Shown: piece after piece, positions 43,699-53,943 of the stretch
Layout of the letters: each line of letters starts with the position of its first letter
Numbering within the stretch: the stretch's first letter is position 1
Assembly: GCF_001399975.1 (NCBI RefSeq)
Contig: NZ_LKBD01000016.1
Location: 1 to 64,000 of the forward strand
Source of the DNA: Pseudoalteromonas sp. P1-9
Lineage (GTDB): Bacteria; Pseudomonadota; Gammaproteobacteria; Enterobacterales; Alteromonadaceae
Reading direction: 5' to 3'
Length of the DNA: 64,000 nucleotides
Notes under the pieces: model-generated
Told to the model about the DNA's origin: nothing
What the model saw: only the letters and a program-made list of their open reading frames with translations
Databases searched by the model: none
Made by a program: the position numbers and the translations under genes

Positions 43699-44468
43699 TA
43701 ACGAATTAACCCTCGATTTGAGCTTTTGGCAAAATCAATCATGTTTTGCACTGCTTTAAACTGCTCGGCTTCTTTTTCCATTTCAACAAGTGCCGCATCC
43801 AGTTTATTACCTTTGCGGTATAACTGCTTGTATGCACGACGTAATGCCATAATTTCGTCTGACTCAAAGCCACGACGTTTTAGACCTTCAGTGTTGATTG
43901 CCACAGGACGTGCTGGTGTGCCGATAGTTGTTACAAACGGCGGTACATCTTGGTTAACACCAGAGTACATACCAATAAACGCATGTGAACCGATATGACA
44001 AAACTGATGAATACCTGAGTTGCCGGCCAAAATTACCCAGTCACCAATGTGTACGTGACCAGCGGCACTTGCGTTATTAGCGAAAATACAGTTATTACCT
44101 ATCACGCAGTCATGGGCAACGTGTGTATACGCCATAAATAAGTTATTTGAGCCAATCTTGGTGATGCCTTCGTCCTGAATGGTACCACGGTGGACTGTAG
44201 CACATTCGCGGATCACGTTGTTATCACCAATGATCAGCTTGGTTGGTTCATCCTTGTACTTTTTGTCTTGGCACGCTTCACCCACTGAAGCGAACTGGAA
44301 AATATGGTTACCAGAACCAATTGTTGACGGCCCTTTAATTACGACGTGTGATTCGATGATACAATCATCACCAATCACCACGTCGTTGCCGATGTAGCTG
44401 TAAGGACCAACTTTTACGTTGTTGCCAAGTTGAGCGCCAGGCTCAATAATTGCAGTAGGATGGATCAC
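43698..44468 (-). CDS. lpxA: UDP-N-acetylglucosamine acyltransferase
   Basis: First enzyme of lipid A synthesis; left-handed beta-helix built of hexapeptide repeats, 256 residues (E. coli 262). The catalytic histidine is His119 in [11 protein letters not shown]. At the position of E. coli Gly173, the hydrocarbon-ruler residue, it has Met167 (HAFIGMYSG), as in Pseudomonas aeruginosa, where Met there selects 3-hydroxydecanoyl chains. A shorter than C14 primary acyl chain is therefore expected. The start is GTG at 44468 with GAGAG upstream, three bases after fabZ. Confidence 0.96.
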   Translation of the reverse strand: MIHPTAIIEPGAQLGNNVKVGPYSYIGNDVVIGDDCIIESHVVIKGPSTIGSGNHIFQFASVGEACQDKKYKDEPTKLIIGDNNVIRECATVHRGTIQDEGITKIGSNNLFMAYTHVAHDCVIGNNCIFANNASAAGHVHIGDWVILAGNSGIHQFCHIGSHAFIGMYSGVNQDVPPFVTTIGTPARPVAINTEGLKRRGFESDEIMALRRAYKQLYRKGNKLDAALVEMEKEAEQFKAVQNMIDFAKSSNRGLIR

Positions 44469-44471
44469 GTA

Positions 44472-44924
44472 TTATAACTCTCTTCTTGCACACATTAACT
44501 CAGCTGAACACACTACTTTGCCGTCAACTCTCGCTTCACCATAGAACTTCCACATGTTGCGGCGTTCTTTTAAGAATTCAACGTGTAAATGCATTGTGTC
44601 ACCCGGTAACACAGGTTGTTTAAAGCGCGCGTTATCAATGGCTGCAAATAAATATAGCTCATTGTCACCACGGTTTTCAGTTGTTTTAAAACCTAATAAA
44701 CCTGTTGCTTGTGCTAATGCTTCTAAAATCATTACGCCAGGGAAAATTGGCTGCTCAGGGAAGTGGCCTGTGAAAATTGGCTCATTTGCTGTGACATTTT
44801 TAATCGCGTGAAGCGTTTTGCCCGGCTCAAAGTCAACGACTTTATCAACCAATAACATTGGGTAACGATGCGGTAATAGCTTTAGGATTTCTTGAATATC
44901 AAAGCTGTTTAGTTGTTCTGCCAA
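44472..44924 (-). CDS. fabZ: 3-hydroxyacyl-ACP dehydratase FabZ
   Basis: Hot-dog fold dehydratase of 150 residues. [11 protein letters not shown], then [25 protein letters not shown] with the catalytic His in GHFP and the Glu in LEAL. It removes water from 3-hydroxyacyl-ACP and competes with LpxA/LpxD for the same substrates. The start is TTG at 44924 with AAGGAA eight bases upstream. Confidence 0.96.
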   Translation of the reverse strand: MAEQLNSFDIQEILKLLPHRYPMLLVDKVVDFEPGKTLHAIKNVTANEPIFTGHFPEQPIFPGVMILEALAQATGLLGFKTTENRGDNELYLFAAIDNARFKQPVLPGDTMHLHVEFLKERRNMWKFYGEARVDGKVVCSAELMCARREL

Positions 44925-44999
44925 AATGTGTTTCCTTAACCTAACTAATCTCTTCGCGCTCGTATTTATACTGCGCGATAATTTAGTACGTGACGAAGA

Positions 45000-46019
45000 C
45001 TACTCGTCACGCTCCGGCAGTGATTTTTCCACTGCCTTTAATCGCTTATTAATTGCTGAAAGCTGTCGTAACTGTGCCATATTACGACGCCAGTCTTTAT
45101 TCTCACTGTGCGGTACACCCGAAGAATAAACACCTGGTTTATCAATGCCACTGATTACCATTGACATACCCGTTAAAACAACACCATCGGCAATTTCAAT
45201 ATGCCCTGCGATACCTGACAAGCCACCAATTTGGCAGTACTTGCCAATGGTTGTGCTGCCTGCAATTACCGTACACCCAGCAATCGCGGTGCCTTCTTTA
45301 ACCACGACATTATGCGCGATTTGTACTTGGTTATCGATAATCACGTTGCGCTCGATGATAGTATCCTCAATGGCGCCACGGTCGATGGTTGTACTTGCGC
45401 CAACTTCAACATTATCGCCAATAACAACAGTGCCAAGCTGCGGGATTTTCACCCACTGACCTTTTTCATTGGCGTAGCCAAATCCATCGGCACCGATTAC
45501 GGTATTAGCATGAACTAAACACGAATTACCAATTTCAACTTGATGATAAATCGTTACATTAGCCCAAATTTTCGTATTGGTCCCTATTTTAGCACCCTTA
45601 CCAATAAAGCTACCAGCACCAATTGAACTGCCAGCAGCGATTTCAACACCTTCTTCAATCACCACATTAGCGCCAACTGATACTGATTTATCAAGCTTTG
45701 CCGTTGGGTCAATGATTGCCGAAGGGTGAACATTAGTCGCAGGTTCTGGCGTGGTGTCCATCACTTGCGCTAACAGCGCGTAGGCTAAGTACGGATTCGC
45801 AACAATAATCTTATTACCAGTAAAATAATCTGCATCTTGTGGTGACAAAATCACCGCACCTGCTTGGGTACTGGCAAGTTTGCTGCGGTATTTTTTGTTA
45901 GCGAGAAAACCAATCTCGTTGCCGGTCGCATTTTCTAGGGTTGCTATACGAGAAATGCTGAGCGAGTCGTCACCGACCAGCTCAGCATTTAAAATCTCAG
46001 CGATTTGCTGTAATTTCAT
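45000..46019 (-). CDS. lpxD: UDP-3-O-acylglucosamine N-acyltransferase
   Basis: Hexapeptide-repeat acyltransferase of 339 residues (E. coli 341). N-terminal uridine-binding domain (residues 1-95) starting MKLQQIAEILNAELVGD, then a beta-helix with GADGFGYANEKGQWVKIPQLG and catalytic-His region DNQVQIAHNVVVKEGT, and a C-terminal helix. Third step of lipid A synthesis. It lies between skp and fabZ. Confidence 0.96.
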   Translation of the reverse strand: MKLQQIAEILNAELVGDDSLSISRIATLENATGNEIGFLANKKYRSKLASTQAGAVILSPQDADYFTGNKIIVANPYLAYALLAQVMDTTPEPATNVHPSAIIDPTAKLDKSVSVGANVVIEEGVEIAAGSSIGAGSFIGKGAKIGTNTKIWANVTIYHQVEIGNSCLVHANTVIGADGFGYANEKGQWVKIPQLGTVVIGDNVEVGASTTIDRGAIEDTIIERNVIIDNQVQIAHNVVVKEGTAIAGCTVIAGSTTIGKYCQIGGLSGIAGHIEIADGVVLTGMSMVISGIDKPGVYSSGVPHSENKDWRRNMAQLRQLSAINKRLKAVEKSLPERDE

Positions 46020-46027
46020 AAGCTTTA

Positions 46028-46549
46028 TTATTTAGCCTTTGCTACACGCTCTGCTACTTTAGAGGTGATGTTATCCACTGATTTTTCGTTGAAGTAAAGA
46101 AGTGAACCCGCTGGTTTTACTTCGTCATACTTACCTGCTTTACCTTCTGCAGCGATAGCATCAAAAATCACAGTCTCTAGCTTTTTAGTTTCCTGTGCTT
46201 GACGCATTTGCATTTCTTGCTGAAGTGGCTGACCTTGCTCTTGCAATGCTTTTTGTAGCTCTTGAATTTTCTTTTGGCTTGCTTCTTTTTGCGCTTTGCT
46301 CATTGTTGCGTTTTCACGCTGGTATTTTTCAACTTCAAAACGAATATCGCCTTGTAGCTTTTCAAGTGCTTGTCTGCGCTCGCGGAACTCTTCTTCTAAC
46401 GTCGCTTTAATCGCAGACGCCTGCGGAGAACCACTAAATACTTGTTGTACATTTACAACAGCAACTTTGTGAGCGAATGAACTTGCAGAAGCACCCATTA
46501 GAAAAGTAGCTAACAAAGTCATGGCGGTTGTTTTAATCATTTTATTCAC
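46028..46549 (-). CDS. skp: Periplasmic chaperone Skp (OmpH)
   Basis: Protein of 173 residues. Signal peptide about residues 1-26 (GASASSFA), then HKVAVVNVQQVF, a long charged coiled coil (about 55-125) forming one tentacle of the trimeric jellyfish chaperone, and a return helix. It holds unfolded outer-membrane proteins for BamA, encoded just upstream. I prefer the GTG at 46549, eight bases after AAAGGA, over ATG 46540; a much longer frame to 46612 overlaps bamA and is not supported. Confidence 0.9.
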   Translation of the reverse strand: MNKMIKTTAMTLLATFLMGASASSFAHKVAVVNVQQVFSGSPQASAIKATLEEEFRERRQALEKLQGDIRFEVEKYQRENATMSKAQKEASQKKIQELQKALQEQGQPLQQEMQMRQAQETKKLETVIFDAIAAEGKAGKYDEVKPAGSLLYFNEKSVDNITSKVAERVAKAK

Positions 46550-46562
46550 GAATTTATTCCTT

Positions 46563-49034
46563 TTAGAATGTGTTACTAATATTGAAGCTGATGCCTTTAG
46601 TCTTATCATCATCTTCTTTTTTCAGTGGGTAGGCAAAACTAATTACCATAGGGCCCATAGGCGAAATCCACTGGATAGATAAACCTGCTGATGAACGGAA
46701 ACGACTTGGATCTGAATAATCTTCAAGTATCGCTCGCTCATCCGGCGTTAAGTTAGAATAGCGATCTACATCGAACTCTGTATCCCAAACATTCGCCGCA
46801 TCAATAAATAAGCTGGTACGCACCGAACTGCTGTTTTCGTCATCAAGAAATGGCGTAGGTACGATCATTTCAAGGCCAGCAACGGCTTTTACGTTACCAC
46901 CGATACGACCCGCTGTTCGAATTGTATCAAATTGAGGATCACTACCAATTGGCCCTTGCGTACCATCAGGATTTGGTGTGCCCGGTAACCAATTAGGAGA
47001 TACTACAATAGCTTGTGGTAAGATTGTATTACGCTCAAAGCCACGTAAATCCATTTCAGAAATACGGAAGAATTCCTGTACTGGTAAAATCTGATCGTAA
47101 CCATTGGTAGTACCGTAACCATTACCGTAACCAAATCCAGCTTTCGCTGAAAATGCCCACTTGTGGTTAGTGCTTAACGGCCAGTAGAAACGCGAATCGT
47201 AGTTAACCTTAAAGTAGTTAAGGTCCGAATTAGGCGTCGTCGCTTTAAACGTTAAACTTTGTTTAGAACCTGCCGTTGGGAACATACCACGGTTAAGCGT
47301 TACACGTGACCATCCCGCACTTAATTCAAGCTTTAAGAACTCAAAACCTGCATCTGGGTTTTCTGGATCTAAGAACGTCTCTCGCATAATACGTGTTTGT
47401 TCATATTCTGATAGTTCAGATAAGAATTCTTTAGAAACAGTCGCACCAAAGTTAAGTCGGTTGTTGGCGTTTACCGGAATACCGATATTTGAACCAATAC
47501 CATAACGTTTGCTCTTATAGTTGATTAGGCTGTATTTACTTGCATCAAAGTTTGAGAAGAAAATTGAGTTACCTAAACTGATACCGTCTTTGGTGAAATA
47601 CGGGTCGGTATGTGACAAGCTTACGTTTTGAGAACCTTTAGCCGTACTTACGTTAAAGGCAACTTGGTCACCCGTACCTAAGAAGTTCGACTCGCTTACA
47701 CCAATATTAAATTGCAGCTTGTTGTATGAGCCGTATGCAAGACCAGCATTAAAACTACCCGCTGATTGCTCTTTTACAGTGAAATCTACATCAACTTGGT
47801 CATCTTTACCCGGTACCGGTGATACATCAAACTCAACGTTTTCCATATACATTAAGCGCTGCACTTGTAATTTAGAGCGCTCAAGCGTGTTATTTGATAG
47901 CCACGCACCTTCTAACTGGGTAATTTCACGACGAATTACTTCGTCTGAGGTAATTTCATTACCACCGATGTTAATACGACGCACATAAATACGCTTACCC
48001 GGATCAACTGATAAGGTTAATTTTACTTCTTTATTTTCTTCGTCAATATCAGGAATGGTACGTACTTCAGCGTTGGCATAACCAAAACGTGCAAGGTAGT
48101 TTTTGATAAACTCTTCCGATGCAGTAACCACCGAGCCGTTGTATAGTTTGCCCGTTTTAAGTGGAATAACCGCACGAATTAACTCTTCACGGCCGAGCAA
48201 GTCACCCATAAAATCGAATTCTTTAACAGTAAACTGCTCACCTTCGGTAACGTTTACTGTAACGTATACTGATTCTTTATCAGGGCTTACTGAAACTTGC
48301 GTTGAATCAATATTGAACTTCAAATAACCGCGGTCTAAGTAGTAGCTACGTACTTTTTCTAAATCACCTTGTACTGTTTGTTTTTGGTATCTGTCATTTG
48401 ACATAAACATATACCAAGGCAAATCTTGACGCGATTCAGCCAATGCGAGAAGTTCTTCGTCAGAAAATAACTCGTTACCAACGATGTTGATTTGACGAAT
48501 TGACGCAGCATCGCCTTCTTTGAATTCAAGCTTTAGCTTTACACGGTTACGTGGCAAGCGTGACACTGATACTTCAATCTCAGCGTTGTATTTACCAATA
48601 CCGTGGAAAAACTCAACAAGACCTTTTTCAAGGCCATCTACAACAACCATATCAAGCGGTTCACCTTTACGGATACCTTGCCCCTCTAAACTTTCGTTTA
48701 GTTGCTCATCTTTAATATCTTTGTTGCCTTCGAACTCGATAATGCTGATGGTTGGTCTTTCGGTTACTTGAAAGATAACCGCATCACCATCACGTACCAC
48801 TTTGATGTTGTCAAAGTGGCCTGAGCCGTAAAGCGCTTTGATTGTTTTTGAAATTGTGTAACTGTCGAGGTTATCACCAATGTTAATTGGAATATGCGTT
48901 AATGCTGCACCTAGTGCAACACGCTGCAATCCTTCAACTCTTAAATCTTCTACAATAAAGGAGTCTTGTTGGCCGAGAGCAGTAAAACTCGCTCCCAATA
49001 AACTTATTACAGCCAATTGTTTTCTTATAGCCAT
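46563..49034 (-). CDS. bamA: Outer-membrane protein assembly factor BamA
   Basis: Omp85-family insertase of 823 residues (E. coli 810). Signal peptide ends near TALGQ, five POTRA domains span about 23-430, and a 16-strand barrel ends in the aromatic SFNISNTF. The lid-loop motif, VRGF in E. coli, appears as LRGFERN (loop 6). It inserts beta-barrel proteins, including the receptor and LPS-transport porins. It lies between rseP and skp as in most gammaproteobacteria. Confidence 0.97.
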   Translation of the reverse strand: MAIRKQLAVISLLGASFTALGQQDSFIVEDLRVEGLQRVALGAALTHIPINIGDNLDSYTISKTIKALYGSGHFDNIKVVRDGDAVIFQVTERPTISIIEFEGNKDIKDEQLNESLEGQGIRKGEPLDMVVVDGLEKGLVEFFHGIGKYNAEIEVSVSRLPRNRVKLKLEFKEGDAASIRQINIVGNELFSDEELLALAESRQDLPWYMFMSNDRYQKQTVQGDLEKVRSYYLDRGYLKFNIDSTQVSVSPDKESVYVTVNVTEGEQFTVKEFDFMGDLLGREELIRAVIPLKTGKLYNGSVVTASEEFIKNYLARFGYANAEVRTIPDIDEENKEVKLTLSVDPGKRIYVRRINIGGNEITSDEVIRREITQLEGAWLSNNTLERSKLQVQRLMYMENVEFDVSPVPGKDDQVDVDFTVKEQSAGSFNAGLAYGSYNKLQFNIGVSESNFLGTGDQVAFNVSTAKGSQNVSLSHTDPYFTKDGISLGNSIFFSNFDASKYSLINYKSKRYGIGSNIGIPVNANNRLNFGATVSKEFLSELSEYEQTRIMRETFLDPENPDAGFEFLKLELSAGWSRVTLNRGMFPTAGSKQSLTFKATTPNSDLNYFKVNYDSRFYWPLSTNHKWAFSAKAGFGYGNGYGTTNGYDQILPVQEFFRISEMDLRGFERNTILPQAIVVSPNWLPGTPNPDGTQGPIGSDPQFDTIRTAGRIGGNVKAVAGLEMIVPTPFLDDENSSSVRTSLFIDAANVWDTEFDVDRYSNLTPDERAILEDYSDPSRFRSSAGLSIQWISPMGPMVISFAYPLKKEDDDKTKGISFNISNTF

Positions 49035-49052
49035 GTTATTATTTGATTTCCT

Positions 49053-50399
49053 TTATAACCGCGTAAAATCGTTAAACAGCGCAAGGCAAGTTAACAATAT
49101 AAGGATTAGCGCACCAATCCTAAAACCTAATTCTTGTGTCTTTTCAGAGACTGGCTTTTTTCGGATAAGTTCAATGATGTAATACATTAAATGACCGCCA
49201 TCTAAAATTGGTAGCGGCAACAAATTGAAAAAACCAATACTTACACTAACAAATACTAAGAACTCCAATAACGGCATAATGCCACTACTGGTGCTGGCTC
49301 CAGCGCCAATTGCCACTCCCACTGGACCACTTAGATTCGCAACAGAGACTTGTCCTGTTATCAAATTAACTACTGTTGCAAAACTGACATTGATTAGTTG
49401 AATTGTTTTATCAACACCCAAAACAATGGCATCAAATACGCCGTATTGTTGTGTTGAAATCATCCACGATGGCCAATTTTCAACAAAGGGTATCACACCT
49501 AAGTAGCCTTGATTAAGCCCTTGCTCACTTTTTTTGCTACCAGGAGTAACCTCAATATTTAGCTTGTCATTACCGCGGCTTATAGTAAGCAATAATGGCG
49601 TATTTGGCGAGCGCTGAATTCGAGTGACAAATGCATGCCACGATGGCATTGCTTCACCATTAACTAAATGAATTTCATCATCTACCTGAAGCCCACCAAA
49701 TTCAGCAGGACTGCCTTTTTGTACATGACCAAGGCGCATGGTCTCTGCAGGTCTGAATGGTTTAATACCGATATCAACAATGGGGTTTCCGTCGTCTTTT
49801 AACTGCCAATTAGATAAATTAAGATACGTTTGTTGATAGCCTAAATCATCGTCTTTAACACTAACACGTACTTGCTGCTCGCCAATATTTTCCATCAAAA
49901 CCAATAAGGTTTCACGCCAGCCATATACGTCTTTGTCGTTTATCGCGGTAATCTGCTGTCCTGCTTGCAACCTTGCTTGCTCTGCTAAGCTGCCAGGCAC
50001 CACCTCGCCAATAACAGGCAGAAGTGAGCGCACACCAACCATAAACATAATGGCAGATACAATAATGGCGAAAATAAAATTCGCCATTGGTCCTGCTGCA
50101 ACCACCGCAATTCGTTGGTAAACTGATTTGTTATTGAACGCTAAATGACGTTCATCGCTTGCAACCTCTTCAACACGTTCATCGAGCATTTTCACGTAAC
50201 CACCAAGTGGGATCGCCGCGACAACGTATTCGGTGCCGAGTTTGTCGTGCCATTTAAACAAAGGTTTGCCAAAACCAATTGAAAAACGCAGCACTTTAAC
50301 ACCACAGCGCCTTGCTACCCAAAAGTGACCATATTCATGAACGACAACAATAATGCCAATGACTAATATAAACGACAGTAAGTTCCACAAAAATTCCAT
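49053..50399 (-). CDS. rseP: Site-2 protease RseP
   Basis: Zn intramembrane metalloprotease of 448 residues from ATG 50399. HEYGH (residues 21-25) in the first membrane helix is the HExxH zinc site, and the LPLPILDGGHL segment near residue 395 gives the third ligand. Two PDZ domains lie in between (about 115-310). It cuts RseA after DegS to release sigma-E. A TTG six bases upstream is in frame, but AGGAG is correctly spaced to 50399, which overlaps the dxr stop (TAATG). Confidence 0.96.
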   Translation of the reverse strand: MEFLWNLLSFILVIGIIVVVHEYGHFWVARRCGVKVLRFSIGFGKPLFKWHDKLGTEYVVAAIPLGGYVKMLDERVEEVASDERHLAFNNKSVYQRIAVVAAGPMANFIFAIIVSAIMFMVGVRSLLPVIGEVVPGSLAEQARLQAGQQITAINDKDVYGWRETLLVLMENIGEQQVRVSVKDDDLGYQQTYLNLSNWQLKDDGNPIVDIGIKPFRPAETMRLGHVQKGSPAEFGGLQVDDEIHLVNGEAMPSWHAFVTRIQRSPNTPLLLTISRGNDKLNIEVTPGSKKSEQGLNQGYLGVIPFVENWPSWMISTQQYGVFDAIVLGVDKTIQLINVSFATVVNLITGQVSVANLSGPVGVAIGAGASTSSGIMPLLEFLVFVSVSIGFFNLLPLPILDGGHLMYYIIELIRKKPVSEKTQELGFRIGALILILLTCLALFNDFTRL

Positions 50400-51604
50400 T
50401 AACAACTCCTTGCAATCATATTCGTTGCATAATGACGCGCTTCGCTATCAAGCTGCAAAATAATATCTAGGTCATTAATTTTTAGCTGTTTATGACTCTT
50501 TGCGATTTTATCGAGTACCTGAGCATTGATTTTATAAATGTCTAAAAAGCCGATTTTCTTTGCCAGAAATGCGGCCACAGACACTTCATTCGCAGCATTG
50601 ATTGTGGTTGTTGCATACTGCCCTTCTGAACAGGCATCTATTGCAAGCTTTAAATTTGGGTAACGTTCAAAGTCTGGTGCCTTAAAACTAAAATCAAGCA
50701 TATTAGTGAAATCCAGCGGTTGAACGCCCGCTTCAATGCGCTTTGGAAACGCTAAAGCATGTGCGATTGGGGTACGCATATCGGGATTACCCATTTGTGC
50801 CAATACCGAACCATCGGTGTATTGCACCATTGAGTGAATAATACTTTGAGGATGGATGATTACTTGAATATCACTAGGCTCAGCGTTAAATAGCCACTTA
50901 GCTTCAATAAACTCTAAGCCCTTATTCATCATGGTGGCTGAATCAACCGATATTTTCTGACCCATATCCCAATTTGGATGGGAGACGGCTTCATCAACTG
51001 AAATATTGGCAAAAGTGCTTAAATCGCGCGTTCTAAATGGTCCGCCTGAGCCCGTTAACAAAATTTTGCTAACACCATGTTGCTGTAAATTTGCACTGTA
51101 ACAATGCTCTTGCACACTTGCAGGCATCGCCTGAAAAATCGCATTGTGTTCACTATCAATCGGCAATAACGTGGCGCCTGATTGTTTAACTGCATCAATA
51201 AAAAGCTCGCCTGACATTACAAGAGACTCTTTATTTGCAAGTAACACACGCTTACCGGCTTTAATCGCTGCAAGTGTTGGCAGTAGCCCCGCTGCGCCAA
51301 CGATAGCAGCCATTACCGCATCAGCGTTATCGTCACTGGCCACATCAGCTGCCGCTTGTTGACCACAGAGCACCTTGGTTGAAATTCCCAAACGCGTAAT
51401 TTCAACCTCAAGTTGCTTTGCCGCATTTGGGCATTGCATTACAGCGTATTGTGGTAAAAACTGCGTGCATTGCTTTGCCATTAAGCGCCAATTTCGACCA
51501 GCAACCAGCGCAAATACTTGGTAAGCTTCTGCGTTTCTTGCGATTACGTCTAAGGTGCTAGTGCCAATCGAACCTGTAGAGCCAAGAACGGTAATACGTT
51601 GCAT
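50399..51604 (-). CDS. dxr: 1-deoxy-D-xylulose 5-phosphate reductoisomerase
   Basis: Second enzyme of the MEP isoprenoid pathway; 401 residues (E. coli 398). NADPH site ITVLGSTGSIGTSTLDVI at the N-terminus; metal and substrate residues in LLPIDSEHNAIFQ, LLTGSGGPFR, and HPNWDMGQKISVDSATMMNKGLE. The start is set at ATG 51604, overlapping the cdsA stop as TAATG; the frame to 51622 is inside cdsA. Confidence 0.96.
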   Translation of the reverse strand: MQRITVLGSTGSIGTSTLDVIARNAEAYQVFALVAGRNWRLMAKQCTQFLPQYAVMQCPNAAKQLEVEITRLGISTKVLCGQQAAADVASDDNADAVMAAIVGAAGLLPTLAAIKAGKRVLLANKESLVMSGELFIDAVKQSGATLLPIDSEHNAIFQAMPASVQEHCYSANLQQHGVSKILLTGSGGPFRTRDLSTFANISVDEAVSHPNWDMGQKISVDSATMMNKGLEFIEAKWLFNAEPSDIQVIIHPQSIIHSMVQYTDGSVLAQMGNPDMRTPIAHALAFPKRIEAGVQPLDFTNMLDFSFKAPDFERYPNLKLAIDACSEGQYATTTINAANEVSVAAFLAKKIGFLDIYKINAQVLDKIAKSHKQLKINDLDIILQLDSEARHYATNMIARSC

Positions 51605-52470
51605 TACGCCACCAAGGTCCACGCATAAAATGCAGCGAAAAGCGGTGCTGCAGCGGTTAAACTATCAATTCTATCGAGAATACCGCCGTGGCCAGGCAAA
51701 CATGAGCCGCTGTCTTTCAAGCCAACTTCACGCTTAAACATACTCTCTAATAAGTCGCCGACAGCTGAGAACAAGGCAACAACAGCAGCCATTGCCGCAT
51801 AAATAAACCATTTATCGCTGGGTACCTTAGTAAAATAGCAAAATACTAAAACAAAAATCGCAGAACAAATTAGACCGCCCACTAGCCCCTCGATGGTTTT
51901 ATTTGGGCTAACTAATGGCATTAATTTATGTTTGCCAAGATTTTTACCTGAGAAGTAAGCGCCAATATCAGCACTCCACACAATACCTAGTACAACCATA
52001 ATCAGAACTGAGCCTTGTGTCGCGTTTGTTGCATATTCGCTGCTGCGAAGCACATTAAGCGCTAACCACATAGGCAGAAGCGTTAACAAACCTGCAATTG
52101 CGCGCATCATTAAGCCTGCGTGCCATGCTTTTGCGGTTCTAGGGTACGTCCATACCAGTGCGCAAGCAACAAGCCACCAAGCAACAGCAAGCGTAAATAC
52201 GTAATTCGCCGAGCCGACAAGTTGGCCATTTTGCCATAAGCTTTCAATCGGCCAGTACATGTTCGCAATAAATAGAATAACTGCCATGCCAGCAACATAG
52301 CTTATGCGAGAAGCGAATTTTTTAAGCCCCATAAATGCCGACCACTCCCACGCTGAGAGCAATACAATTAATCCGGCAATTAAGCTAAACAATTCAAGTG
52401 GTGTAAAAAAAACTAGTGCAAGTGCAGCTGGCGCTAGCACTAAAGAAGTCAGTATGCGTTTTATTAACAA
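51604..52470 (-). CDS. cdsA: Phosphatidate cytidylyltransferase
   Basis: Makes CDP-diacylglycerol from phosphatidate and CTP in the inner membrane. 288 residues, about eight helices, ending in the family signature SPNKTIEGLVGG and later GDLLESMFKREVGLKDSGSCLPGHGGILDRIDS with the metal-binding Asp residues. The start is TTG at 52470 (MLIKRILTSLVLAPAAL), as no ATG lies near the conserved N-terminus. Confidence 0.95.
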   Translation of the reverse strand: MLIKRILTSLVLAPAALALVFFTPLELFSLIAGLIVLLSAWEWSAFMGLKKFASRISYVAGMAVILFIANMYWPIESLWQNGQLVGSANYVFTLAVAWWLVACALVWTYPRTAKAWHAGLMMRAIAGLLTLLPMWLALNVLRSSEYATNATQGSVLIMVVLGIVWSADIGAYFSGKNLGKHKLMPLVSPNKTIEGLVGGLICSAIFVLVFCYFTKVPSDKWFIYAAMAAVVALFSAVGDLLESMFKREVGLKDSGSCLPGHGGILDRIDSLTAAAPLFAAFYAWTLVA

Positions 52471-52490
52471 ATCAAATTACCCTATAAAAA

Positions 52491-53252
52491 TCACGATTGA
52501 GCGAGTAGTTCTTTTATTTGTTCGCCAGTACAACCAAAGCGACGCTCTCGTGAAACATAACACGCAATTGCATCTGCAAATGCCTGTTCATTAAAATCTG
52601 GCCAAAGTGTATCAGTAAAATAAAGTTCAGCGTAAGCAGCTTGCCATAATAAAAAGTTGCTTATGCGTAAGTCGCCTCCTGTGCGAATTAACAAATCAAG
52701 TGGCGCTTGTTCTTGCATACTAATGTACTGTGACAGTTTAGTTTCATCAATATCATCAGCGGCTATTTCGCCATTCTCAACCTGTTTTGCCAGTTGTTTC
52801 GCCGCGTTTGCTATGTCCCATTGTCCGCCATAGTTAGCTGCGATATTAAGTGTTAAGCCAGTGTTATCCATGGTCATTTGCTCTGCTTTTGCTACGCTTT
52901 TTTGTAGCTTCTCAGAGAAACGACTAATATCACCAATTACTTTCAACTTGACGTTATTTTTATCGAGTTTTTTTACTTCGTTGGTCAACACAAACATGAA
53001 AAGCTCCATTAAGGTGCTGACTTCTTGTTCCGGACGTCGCCAGTTTTCACTGCTAAATGCAAAAAGCGTTAATGATTCGATATTTAGTTGGCGACAAAAC
53101 TTTACCGCATTACGCACCGATTCGACGCCCTTTTTATGACCAAACACACGAGGCTTACCCTTAGCTTGTGCCCAACGCCCATTGCCATCCATAATAATAG
53201 CAACATGACGCGGTAAGCTTTGTTGGGTAATAGCATCCTTAGTGATTGTCAT
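52491..53252 (-). CDS. uppS: Undecaprenyl diphosphate synthase
   Basis: cis-Prenyltransferase of 253 residues. [14 protein letters not shown] carries the catalytic Asp, then [24 protein letters not shown], and the C-terminal [27 protein letters not shown] and RRFGCTGEQ. It builds the C55 carrier for peptidoglycan and O-antigen. It lies upstream of cdsA and dxr, grouping lipid-carrier and isoprenoid genes. Confidence 0.97.
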   Translation of the reverse strand: MTITKDAITQQSLPRHVAIIMDGNGRWAQAKGKPRVFGHKKGVESVRNAVKFCRQLNIESLTLFAFSSENWRRPEQEVSTLMELFMFVLTNEVKKLDKNNVKLKVIGDISRFSEKLQKSVAKAEQMTMDNTGLTLNIAANYGGQWDIANAAKQLAKQVENGEIAADDIDETKLSQYISMQEQAPLDLLIRTGGDLRISNFLLWQAAYAELYFTDTLWPDFNEQAFADAIACYVSRERRFGCTGEQIKELLAQS

Positions 53253-53272
53253 TAAGTGTCGTTTCCTAAAGT

Positions 53273-53311
53273 AAAAAGCGCCGTCTAGTATACCCTAGAC
53301 AGCGCTTTAAA
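53273..53311 (-). terminator. Terminator after frr
   Basis: On the minus strand, AAAGCGC and GTCTAG arms pair with CTAGAC and GCGCTTT around a short loop, followed by T residues. It lies between frr and uppS, so uppS probably has its own promoter or depends on readthrough. Confidence 0.8.
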
Positions 53312-53363
53312 ACTAATAATTTAGTTGTTCAATGATTGAGCGCAAAAGCGCTCAAAAATTGAT

Positions 53364-53921
53364 TTAGATTTCCAATAATTCCGCTTCTTTAGCAGCTAAA
53401 ATAGTATCCATTTCTTTGATGTATTTATCTGTTAGCTTCTGAACTTCGTCATCACTTTGACGCGCTTCATCTTCTGAAATTTCTTTATCTTTAAGTAATG
53501 CTTTAACATCTGAGTTAGCATCACGGCGAATGTTACGAATTGCAACACGACCACCTTCAACTTCACCACGTACGATCTTAATAAGATCTTTACGACGCTC
53601 TTCTGTAAGCGGTGGTAATGGTACGCGAATAACCGTACCCGCAGACATTGGGTTTAAACCTAAATCTGACGCCATAATTGCTTTTTCAACTGCTTGCGTA
53701 AGTGTTTTGTCAAACACAGTGATAGCAAGTGTACGGTTGTCTTCAATTGTTACGTTACCCACTTGGTTAAGTGGTGTATCAGCACCGTAGTAAGATACTT
53801 GAATACCATCTAAAAGGCTTGGGTGTGCGCGGCCTGTGCGAATTTTTGATAATTGTGAGCCAAGCGCGTCAACACTTTTTTGCATACGTTCTGCAGCATG
53901 CTGTTGGATTTCTTTAATCAC
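53364..53921 (-). CDS. frr: Ribosome recycling factor
   Basis: Protein of 185 residues, normal length, with [31 protein letters not shown], and the terminal three-helix bundle ([29 protein letters not shown]). It splits post-termination ribosomes together with EF-G. The start is GTG at 53921 with AGGAAG six bases upstream. It follows pyrH by 22 bases. Confidence 0.97.
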   Translation of the reverse strand: MIKEIQQHAAERMQKSVDALGSQLSKIRTGRAHPSLLDGIQVSYYGADTPLNQVGNVTIEDNRTLAITVFDKTLTQAVEKAIMASDLGLNPMSAGTVIRVPLPPLTEERRKDLIKIVRGEVEGGRVAIRNIRRDANSDVKALLKDKEISEDEARQSDDEVQKLTDKYIKEMDTILAAKEAELLEI

Positions 53922-53943
53922 GTTAATCTTCCTAACTAATAGC

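Noticed and set aside
46549-46612. Upstream extension of skp
   Set aside because: It would overlap bamA and place a long non-signal segment before a clear signal peptide.
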